This document shows positions 58,532 to 64,000 of a stretch of DNA of 64,000 nt, piece by piece (within the stretch, counting starts at the first letter, position 1; the number at the start of each line of letters is the position of its first letter). The translations under genes were made by a program, and so were the position numbers. The notes under the pieces were generated by a model. The model did not search any database and was not told where the DNA came from. It saw nothing but the letters and a program-made list of their open reading frames with translations. This DNA is from a virus: the IMG/VR virus record IMGVR_UViG_3300010157_000035, positions 62,001-126,000 of that record. One strand, 5' to 3'.

Positions 58532-59281
58532 TTATACCTCTTTTAGTCCTGTTGTAGTGATGCTAACTAGTCGTTCTTTAGGAGCCGCCAGCATATTTTG
58601 ATAATCAACCAAATAAAAAACATAGTCATCCAGTTCAGCCAAAGCCGTTTTAATTGGATCCGCTCCGGTGATAAAATATTCAACCCAAATCCACGGACGG
58701 TGTTGCTTTATGGTTGCAAGTGCGCCGGTTAGTGCTGGAACTTCGTAGCCTTCTACGTCCAGTTTAAAAAAATCCAGTCTGGCCAATGCCATAGCGTCAA
58801 TACTGGTGATGTTTACCACACGGTCGTTCATCCAACCATCTTCATCTACGGTAGTTTCATCTGTTAACGACACAGTACCAAAATCTTGCACTTCACTGTA
58901 ATTGACCTCGGGCAGTTGGGCTATACCGGGTTCTGCACCAAGTCCGCAATTGTGCAGATACACATGGCGATATCCATTCAGTGCCAAACTGCCACCCAAG
59001 GCTTGGAATAATTGACGCTGTGGTTCAAAGCTAACGATCCTAGTGCCGCGGCCTTGTGTTCTATGGGCCACAGGCACAGTAAAGAATCCAACATTGGCTC
59101 CACCATCCACAATGACCGCATCTGCAGGCAAGGTATCAATAATGGCAAAGATATTGGCCAGTTCTGACTCGATATGGGTACGTCCAGTTTTGACCAATGC
59201 TTCTGCTTGAAACAAACAGGTCCTAGCCACAATGAATCGACCATATACACTGTCTAACACTACAAAATTATCTACTGTCAC
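58532..59281 (-). CDS. FkbM-family methyltransferase
   Basis: 249 residues. VDGGANVGFFTVPVAH near 58 and FFKLDVEGYEVPALTGALAT near 170 are the two hallmark motifs of FkbM SAM-dependent O-methyltransferases, often acting on sugars. Length is typical. The acceptor is unknown. It starts one base after the 88-residue gene stop. Confidence 0.85.
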   Translation of the reverse strand: MTVDNFVVLDSVYGRFIVARTCLFQAEALVKTGRTHIESELANIFAIIDTLPADAVIVDGGANVGFFTVPVAHRTQGRGTRIVSFEPQRQLFQALGGSLALNGYRHVYLHNCGLGAEPGIAQLPEVNYSEVQDFGTVSLTDETTVDEDGWMNDRVVNITSIDAMALARLDFFKLDVEGYEVPALTGALATIKQHRPWIWVEYFITGADPIKTALAELDDYVFYLVDYQNMLAAPKERLVSITTTGLKEV

Positions 59282-59282
59282 A

Positions 59283-59549
59283 TCAACTCCATTTCATTAC
59301 AAATGCCAAGTAATCACGCTCGCTATCAAAATAGAAAATATATTCCCCGGGTCGATCGTTAGAACTCACAGTGACCAGTTGCCATCGCCATTGGTCTATC
59401 AATGATTTTTTGGACCAGTCCAGGATCTCTTCCAACACACCATAGTTTTTTTGAATTCTACAGGCATGATCAAAACTGTCTTTGTCCCGCATAAACTGCA
59501 TGGGACTTTGTAACAACTGATCAGCAGATTCAACTTGGACGTTAGGCAT
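59283..59549 (-). CDS. Small phage protein, paralog family member A, 88 residues
   Basis: YFDSERDYLAFVMKW at the end. Similar ends (RDQQDALLFKLKF; TFDDPAKADLYIKKHY) occur in the products at 59943 and 60148, suggesting a tandem family. WRWQLVTVSSNDRPGEYIF is the centre. Function unknown. Overlaps the upstream gene by eight bases. Confidence 0.65.
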   Translation of the reverse strand: MPNVQVESADQLLQSPMQFMRDKDSFDHACRIQKNYGVLEEILDWSKKSLIDQWRWQLVTVSSNDRPGEYIFYFDSERDYLAFVMKWS

Positions 59550-59949
59550 GTGACTGCAAGGACTCGGTTAATAACTCGGTAGGCAATTGCCAAAGTGCAT
59601 AACTTTCTGCAATGTCAGATACATATCCTGCACCAGGCCGGCCTGATTTAGGACTGGTCATTTCATAAAAGAAAAATTCTACTCCATCTTGTGTCCAAGT
59701 GCGTTTGGTGTAGTAGTGCGGATATCCTTCAAATGCATCCAGACTACGTTCGCAATCAGCAGTAATGTTCCATAAGACTCCGGCTACTTCTGCACCTCTG
59801 CATGGCTCAACGGTGGCGTGGTTGTAGAATTTCAATTGCCAATCCTGCAGAATAAAAGCACCATCGGCTTGAGCTTTAGGACAACGCCATGACATGGCTT
59901 CTGGATGCATGTTGGCACCATAAGCAAAATATAAATTCTTTTCTAACAT
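59542..59949 (-). CDS. Gamma-glutamylcyclotransferase-like protein
   Basis: 135 residues. YFAYGANMHPEAMSWRCP (the YGSN-type substrate loop) and AFEGYPHYY, with the catalytic Glu near 74, match the GGCT/AIG2 fold that releases 5-oxoproline from gamma-glutamyl peptides. Overlaps the neighbour upstream by seven bases. Role could be glutathione breakdown or toxin-like metabolism; unknown. Confidence 0.8.
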   Translation of the reverse strand: MLEKNLYFAYGANMHPEAMSWRCPKAQADGAFILQDWQLKFYNHATVEPCRGAEVAGVLWNITADCERSLDAFEGYPHYYTKRTWTQDGVEFFFYEMTSPKSGRPGAGYVSDIAESYALWQLPTELLTESLQSHA

Positions 59950-60161
59950 ACGACCTCGCTGAATTTCAATTTAAAAAGTAATGCATCTTGTTGGTCTCGA
60001 AAAATCCAATCCATTGAGTTGCCACCAATATCAGTTATGTATCTACCACCAGGCAAGCCGAACAGATCAATGGCGTCAATACAGATTTGATCCCACCTCA
60101 ACATGTCATCTTTGTTGTCCAGGGCAACCGTGATTGAGTGGATATATTCAGGGTCGTGCAA
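59943..60161 (-). CDS. Small phage protein, paralog family member B, 72 residues
   Basis: SITVALDNKDDMLRWDQICI, GGNSMDWIFRDQQDALLFKL: similar size and end to family member A. Overlaps both neighbours by short stretches. Confidence 0.6.
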   Translation of the reverse strand: MHDPEYIHSITVALDNKDDMLRWDQICIDAIDLFGLPGGRYITDIGGNSMDWIFRDQQDALLFKLKFSEVVC

Positions 60162-60393
60162 TGTAGTGTTTCTTTATGTAAAGATCAGCTTTGGCTGGAT
60201 CGTCGAAGGTATAAAACAGAATATTATCAGTAATACCAAAGTGATTACAAAAACTTTGCCCGTATCTAATGCCGTACAAGGCATCAAAACTGAACTCCTG
60301 GCGCCATTGCTCGAATTGTTGTTGAGAGATAGATTTACGAATTTTACTATCTTGATCGGCAAAGGCCACTATCTGTTCAAAAGGGTTTGTCAT
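60148..60393 (-). CDS. Small phage protein, paralog family member C, 81 residues
   Basis: FEQIVAFADQDSKIRKSISQ, NILFYTFDDPAKADLYI. ATG at 60393 lies five bases after TAAAAT of a TTGACA promoter, so it is predicted leaderless. Function unknown. Confidence 0.6.
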   Translation of the reverse strand: MTNPFEQIVAFADQDSKIRKSISQQQFEQWRQEFSFDALYGIRYGQSFCNHFGITDNILFYTFDDPAKADLYIKKHYIARP

Positions 60394-60396
60394 ACT

Positions 60397-60888
60397 CTAT
60401 TTTAACACGCTTTCTCTATTTGTGTCAATCTCTAACCAAGTATGATCTCCTATATATTTGACCTGCGTCAGGTATTCATAATCTTCGGGTACACCGGTAT
60501 TCCATTCTGTAGGACCGGTCATGACCAAGAGAGTTCGTTCACGTCTCCGGTGCCATACCAACCAATACGAGTTGCCCATCACAACTTGAAACTGATATTC
60601 TGCGGCATGCACCCGGTCAGTGACTTCTAGTCTACGTCGAATATCTTCGGCTTGTTTTTGTAGCACTGCGACCAATTCCATAATACGATCATATTCCTGC
60701 TGGGCATACATCCTGGCATGATTGATCATGAGATCTTTTTGTTTTTCTACCGGCACTAGATCAAATGCGGGTCCTAGGGTGCTGGTAGCGTAAGGCGTTA
60801 TGTTTCGATTGAAAAAGGCAACTAAAGTGTTGCCAGTAGAAATATCAAAACTGTCTCTGCCTTTGGCAATGTTGGATTCTTCTGTCAT
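60397..60888 (-). CDS. DUF2452-like protein
   Basis: 163 residues from ATG 60888, overlapping the upstream stop (TGATG). ATSTLGPAFDLVPVEKQKDL, HARMYAQQEYDRIMELVAVL, RRRLEVTDRVHAAEY and GNSYWLVWHRRR match DUF2452, found in phages and some eukaryotes, function unknown. Confidence 0.85.
   Translation of the reverse strand: MTEESNIAKGRDSFDISTGNTLVAFFNRNITPYATSTLGPAFDLVPVEKQKDLMINHARMYAQQEYDRIMELVAVLQKQAEDIRRRLEVTDRVHAAEYQFQVVMGNSYWLVWHRRRERTLLVMTGPTEWNTGVPEDYEYLTQVKYIGDHTWLEIDTNRESVLK
60399..60428 (-). promoter_or_regulatory. Sigma70-type promoter before family member C
   Basis: TTGACA (60428-60423), 18-base spacer, TAAAAT (60404-60399), AGAGT, ATG. Overlaps the stop of the DUF2452 gene. Confidence 0.55.
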
Positions 60889-61565
60889 CAGTCCCAAAGA
60901 TTCTGGTAGTATTTTCCAAACAGCACAAACCCATTTTTGATACGTTTCTGAACCTTTTCTATACCTTTGTAATCACATTGGTAAGTGTGATTAGGGCCGT
61001 CTTCCCATTTATACATGGTGGCCTTGCCGGTTTCGTCCCATGCACAAGCCACTGTTTTCTGATCAAACTCGCCCGAACGAAACTTCTCTTCCCACGAGTC
61101 ATCTGTTTTACATTCGAACGCAAAAATCATTTCACCCAGCACCCAATCCCAACGTCGGAAGTGGTTGGCATCAGTATCCCACTCGTTTTCTTTGGCTGGT
61201 GCTTCTGTGCTACGCAAGCCTAAGCCTTTGGGCACATCTTTGTCATCCACATACGGAGCACCGTGTTTATCTTTATTCAACTGTCGAAGCATGGGCAGAA
61301 CAATTTCAGCCAAAGTGTGATCCATGCTCCAGGTATCCCACCGATCAATTTTGACATACGTGATTCGAGGATGCACAACGTCTAAAAACTTACGCACGGC
61401 AACGCAAATGGGATTTAAGAAGTTGACCCACTTGACATATCGGCCTTGGCCTGTATCTTCGTGGTCGTAAAATACACCCTCATCCTTTTCCCAAAAACAA
61501 ACAGTTTTTAAGATGGTGTATGGTGAGATCCAATGATCACGATATTTGCTAATGTAAACTTTCAT
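60888..61565 (-). CDS. Conserved phage protein, 225 residues
   Basis: Start at 61565 with AAGGATTAGA. VYISKYRDHWISPYTILKTV, YVKIDRWDTWSMDHTLAEIV, FRRWDWVLGEMIFAFE form a well-conserved phage family that I recognise but for which no function is known. Its start overlaps the stop of the 134-residue gene. Confidence 0.7.
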   Translation of the reverse strand: MKVYISKYRDHWISPYTILKTVCFWEKDEGVFYDHEDTGQGRYVKWVNFLNPICVAVRKFLDVVHPRITYVKIDRWDTWSMDHTLAEIVLPMLRQLNKDKHGAPYVDDKDVPKGLGLRSTEAPAKENEWDTDANHFRRWDWVLGEMIFAFECKTDDSWEEKFRSGEFDQKTVACAWDETGKATMYKWEDGPNHTYQCDYKGIEKVQKRIKNGFVLFGKYYQNLWD

Positions 61566-61966
61566 TCTAATCCTTTTTCCTTTACACCATCTTTGTACCA
61601 TTCGGTAAGAGGTTCATTGAATATTTCTCGAATCTTTATCATCTGCCCATCCATGAACAAGGCCTTGTATTCTATCCAGGCATTGCTTTCCCATGATTTC
61701 TGCGGGGTTTCTAATGCATGCCGATAAAAACGTATTTCCCCATCAAACTCATTACAGCATATCCAATGCTGGTTTGACTGTTTTATATAGCCGCCCAACA
61801 ATGCTGCATCATCCTCAACCCACTCGGCATCGTATTCTTCATGCCATAGATACCAATACCCGTCATCCTGATTCTGTTCTATCTTGTAATTATCCAACAA
61901 CTGAGCCGGAGTATCTTTTGTTTGATACTCCTCGCCTCGATAACGGATATTATCAAACATGCCCAT
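61562..61966 (-). CDS. Conserved phage protein starting MGMFDNI, 134 residues
   Basis: GMFDNIRYRGEEYQTKDTPA and YWYLWHEEYDAEWVEDDAAL are a widespread phage type; acidic and aromatic. Function unknown. Confidence 0.7.
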   Translation of the reverse strand: MGMFDNIRYRGEEYQTKDTPAQLLDNYKIEQNQDDGYWYLWHEEYDAEWVEDDAALLGGYIKQSNQHWICCNEFDGEIRFYRHALETPQKSWESNAWIEYKALFMDGQMIKIREIFNEPLTEWYKDGVKEKGLE

Positions 61967-61976
61967 AGTTCAACGA

Positions 61977-62180
61977 CTACCAGGTGCTTACATCAGTGAT
62001 ATCAATTGTGGTGTCAACATCTTTGTCGTTATCGTTGAACAGATTGAATGTAACTACCAGTCCTGTGCCAATGCCACTGGTGTGATCCACTTTGATCGTA
62101 AACCATTCTACTTCTTTAAAATGAGTATATATCTCGGTTAACTTGCCCAGCTGTTTACGGTTAAGTGCCAATTCAGTCAT
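61977..62180 (-). CDS. Small phage protein, 67 residues
   Basis: ATG at 62180, preferred over a TTG two codons earlier; overlaps the upstream TAA by one base (TAATG). TELALNRKQLGKLTEIYTHF and KVDHTSGIGTGLVVTFNLFN. Function unknown. Confidence 0.65.
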   Translation of the reverse strand: MTELALNRKQLGKLTEIYTHFKEVEWFTIKVDHTSGIGTGLVVTFNLFNDNDKDVDTTIDITDVSTW

Positions 62181-62362
62181 TACCAACTCCCATCATCAAT
62201 CCAAACACTAACAGTTAAAAAAAGAAATCGAACATACCAGCCCTTTTCATTGGGTCCGGCCCACTCACCTCTAAACTCACGACCGGCGCCGCCCAAATAA
62301 GACCAGTGGAATGGATTTAGATTCAATCTAACTGTGATGCCACTGTATCTTAGCCAGTTCAT
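62180..62362 (-). CDS. Small aromatic phage protein, 60 residues
   Basis: Many aromatic residues and a FRGEWAGPNEKGWYVRFLFL core. Overlaps neighbours by ATGA and TAATG. Function unknown. Confidence 0.6.
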   Translation of the reverse strand: MNWLRYSGITVRLNLNPFHWSYLGGAGREFRGEWAGPNEKGWYVRFLFLTVSVWIDDGSW

Positions 62363-62799
62363 CGATACTCCCGATCTAAACTAACGTTGGTCAAGCCAGC
62401 CACTGTTTGAAACTGATCCCATGCACTTTTTGCCGCAGGATTACTTTCCAGTTCGCTACTAGGCAAAACAGTTTCTAACCAAATCTCTGGACGGCGAGCA
62501 GGTTTTACGCCAAACTTGCGTGGCTGATGTAGTCGACCAGTTTCCCAAAGTTCAATGCTGACACTACGGAAACGATCTTCATCGTGGTAGCCGGCCCATT
62601 CGGGATTGCTGTGGCTAAAAAATCCACGGCTGTATGCATTGTCTGTGCCACCACCGTAGCCAATCCAAATACCTGACCATTGCTTGTCATCATGCGGATC
62701 GAAATCGGTACGAGTAATCAGCACTAGCACATCCGCAATGTCTACCTTGCCGTCCACAATGTCTCGAACGCATCGACTATAACTAAGTCCGATTTTCAT
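62359..62799 (-). CDS. Conserved phage protein, 146 residues
   Basis: ATG at 62799 overlapping the upstream TGA (TGATG). KIGLSYSRCVRDIVDGKVDI, VLITRTDFDPHDDKQWSGIW and PARRPEIWLETVLP: alpha/beta, conserved in large phages; function unknown. Confidence 0.65.
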   Translation of the reverse strand: MKIGLSYSRCVRDIVDGKVDIADVLVLITRTDFDPHDDKQWSGIWIGYGGGTDNAYSRGFFSHSNPEWAGYHDEDRFRSVSIELWETGRLHQPRKFGVKPARRPEIWLETVLPSSELESNPAAKSAWDQFQTVAGLTNVSLDREYR

Positions 62800-62990
62800 C
62801 AATCAATCTCCATGGTTGTTTCATTGTCAAACGTAAAATACTCCGAAATTTCCAACAACACAGCATCAGCAATCTGTTCTTCAATGTAGGCCCGTGTGGG
62901 GGTTTCTGAATATTTATATGCACGGTTCATACCGTATTTGACTCCGCGCTCGATACAATCTACCAACACTGTATATTCTTTTACTTTCAT
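62799..62990 (-). CDS. Small phage protein, 63 residues
   Basis: MKVKEYTVLVDCIERGVKYG, helical acidic end. Overlaps both neighbours by a few bases. Function unknown. Confidence 0.65.
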   Translation of the reverse strand: MKVKEYTVLVDCIERGVKYGMNRAYKYSETPTRAYIEEQIADAVLLEISEYFTFDNETTMEID

Positions 62991-63910
62991 TCGACCTCCA
63001 AATACTTTAGTTCAAAGTTGTTTGCACATGTTTCATAGCCAATGTATCCACGTGGGTTACACACCACTCGGGTCTCACCAATCCGGTAGTCACTGGCGTT
63101 GTGCATGTGACCATGCACCCATAGTCGGATACGTGGACGATCTGCAATAAATTCATCCAGCTCACTGCGGAACGCACCATTCATCACTGTGTCGGCACGA
63201 TAATACTCTGCTACACTGCGACTGCTGGGTGCATGATGCCCGACCACAATGTAGTTGCCGGGATCCTGAACCACGGTATTGATATAGGCCAACATCTGCT
63301 GATGCTCTTCTACAGTATCTTCTGGGCTCCAGTTGGCCGGCTCTTCTTTGCGTTTATGCCCAATGACAATCATTTGACCTGCTTCATTTGTGAGATACCG
63401 CCCACCATTCTGGCCATCTTCAGTCCACAGTGGGTTGGGTTCGTAAAGTGGTACTTTACGTGCTATGGTCCGACGGCTGTTCACCACTCCACGGAAATCA
63501 TTCATGGCCGTTTTGGTATGCATCAAGGTTATCGGGTCCTCACGATTCATATCAGTCCACAAGGTACCACAGATAAAGGTATGATCCTGATGACGCCATG
63601 TTTCTTTTTCAAGAATATGCAAATTTCCAAAATCCAAATGCTCTCGAAGAATACTATAACTTTTAGCCGCGTCACCGTGATAGTGTTCATGGTTACCCAG
63701 GATGTAAACCACGTGCGGAAATTCACTGCATGCCTGCTCAAAGAATTTACGATACTGTTGTGCCTGTTCTTGCTTGAAACCACGTGGACTAACAAAGTCG
63801 TCGGCCACACAGATATCTCCGGCCAGGATCAGCACATCAGCTGCTTGATCATTGGTTAGATCAATTGGACCAAATTCCAAATGAATATCAGACGCTAGAG
63901 CTATTTTCAT
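62987..63910 (-). CDS. Calcineurin-like metallophosphoesterase
   Basis: 307 residues with all motifs: SDIHLEFG (Asp8, His10), LILAGDICV, YILGNHEHY, VVGHHAPSS and VHGHMHNASDY. Binds two metals and hydrolyses phosphoesters. Phage members include RNA/DNA or nucleotide phosphatases; substrate unknown. ATGA overlap with the 63-residue gene downstream. Confidence 0.9.
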   Translation of the reverse strand: MKIALASDIHLEFGPIDLTNDQAADVLILAGDICVADDFVSPRGFKQEQAQQYRKFFEQACSEFPHVVYILGNHEHYHGDAAKSYSILREHLDFGNLHILEKETWRHQDHTFICGTLWTDMNREDPITLMHTKTAMNDFRGVVNSRRTIARKVPLYEPNPLWTEDGQNGGRYLTNEAGQMIVIGHKRKEEPANWSPEDTVEEHQQMLAYINTVVQDPGNYIVVGHHAPSSRSVAEYYRADTVMNGAFRSELDEFIADRPRIRLWVHGHMHNASDYRIGETRVVCNPRGYIGYETCANNFELKYLEVE

Positions 63911-64000
63911 TGATTTCTAATTCTGCTTTGAACTGTGCTACGATTACAGGATCGCCGGCTACCAAGTAGGCCGCTTTGCCCGGAAAACGAGTTTGCAAGG
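63888..64000 (-). CDS. C-terminal end of an unknown phage protein (partial)
   Basis: Only the last 37 codons are in the window: FPGKAAYLVAGDPVIVAQFK and an acidic end. It overlaps the next gene's start by 23 bases. Identity cannot be told. Confidence 0.5.
   Translation of the reverse strand, partial: LQTRFPGKAAYLVAGDPVIVAQFKAELEINENSSSV

Noticed and set aside
1-64000. Bacterial chromosome origin of the window
   Set aside because: Host-like genes (Bug, SOD, ErpA, IF-1, AhpC/D) are dispersed among tail, lysis and replication genes with the same packing and promoters, so a phage genome with acquired genes is the simpler reading.

Overview
This window reads as part of the genome of a large lytic T4-like myovirus (Caudoviricetes) infecting a Gram-negative bacterium. 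The evidence is a T4-type clamp-loader ATPase, PhoH, a GroES-like co-chaperonin, many tail-fibre and adhesin genes, a complete Gram-negative lysis cassette (GH19 endolysin, i-spanin, o-spanin, holin), homing endonucleases, and short, densely packed, overlapping genes almost all on the minus strand. A Bug-family (TctC-type) periplasmic solute-binding protein, an expansion typical of Burkholderiales, makes a betaproteobacterial, perhaps freshwater, host the best guess; that is inference. No rRNA, tRNA or CRISPR array was seen.

Layout. (1) 1-8.6 kb: four ATGA-coupled genes for modular proteins; three of them start with peptides resembling the T4 capsid-targeting sequence, and a 2082-residue multi-enzyme protein has repeated (Q)GVAEG linkers, suggesting internal, prohead-protease-processed, ejected proteins. 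(2) 8.7-15.6 kb: glycosyltransferase, HxGH adenylyltransferase, small virion-like proteins, a ClpA-type ATPase and a DnaJ/CbpA-type chaperone. (3) 15.4-17.4 kb: lysis. (4) 17.4-22.7 kb: a coupled accessory block with DUF2061, an APS-kinase/nucleotidyltransferase fusion, two sulfotransferase-like proteins, a 2OG oxygenase, the Bug protein, a glutamine amidotransferase and a ferritin-like protein. (5) 22.8-24.2 kb (+): two methyltransferases; PhoH (26.2-26.9 kb) is the only other plus-strand gene. (6) 24.2-34.3 kb: two SGNH hydrolases, HAD phosphatase, two radical-SAM proteins, clamp loader, GroES-like protein and a DnaE-like fragment. (7) 34.3-42.5 kb: tail fibre/adhesin cluster. (8) 42.5-45.2 kb: ErpA-type carrier, Fe/Mn superoxide dismutase, IF-1 and a SleB-type wall hydrolase. 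(9) 45.4-64 kb: a promoter-rich region of small genes, probably early, including a histone H1-like protein, an entericidin-like lipoprotein, AhpD and AhpC, three homing-type nucleases (one interrupted by an amber codon), a DNA methyltransferase beside a nuclease-like protein (possible R-M pair), a ParB-like protein, an FkbM methyltransferase, a gamma-glutamylcyclotransferase and a metallophosphoesterase.

Regulation. Two promoter classes are visible. Sigma70-type sites (TTGAC-N16/17-TATAAT) dominate 44-60 kb, several sharing a conserved leader. TAAATA motifs like the core of T4 late promoters (TATAAATA) precede virion and lysis genes. In both classes several motifs lie only 4-7 bases before the start codon, predicting leaderless mRNAs. 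Five intrinsic terminators are visible; one closes a candidate small RNA near 45.4 kb and another overlaps the dnaJ promoter.

How the genes may work together (inference): chaperones and proteostasis factors (ClpA, DnaJ, GroES-like), a redox-defence set (SOD, ErpA, AhpC, AhpD, ferritin-like) and IF-1 would help keep the infected cell productive, while the sulfotransferase, methyltransferase and radical-SAM genes look like a small-molecule, surface or DNA modification repertoire.
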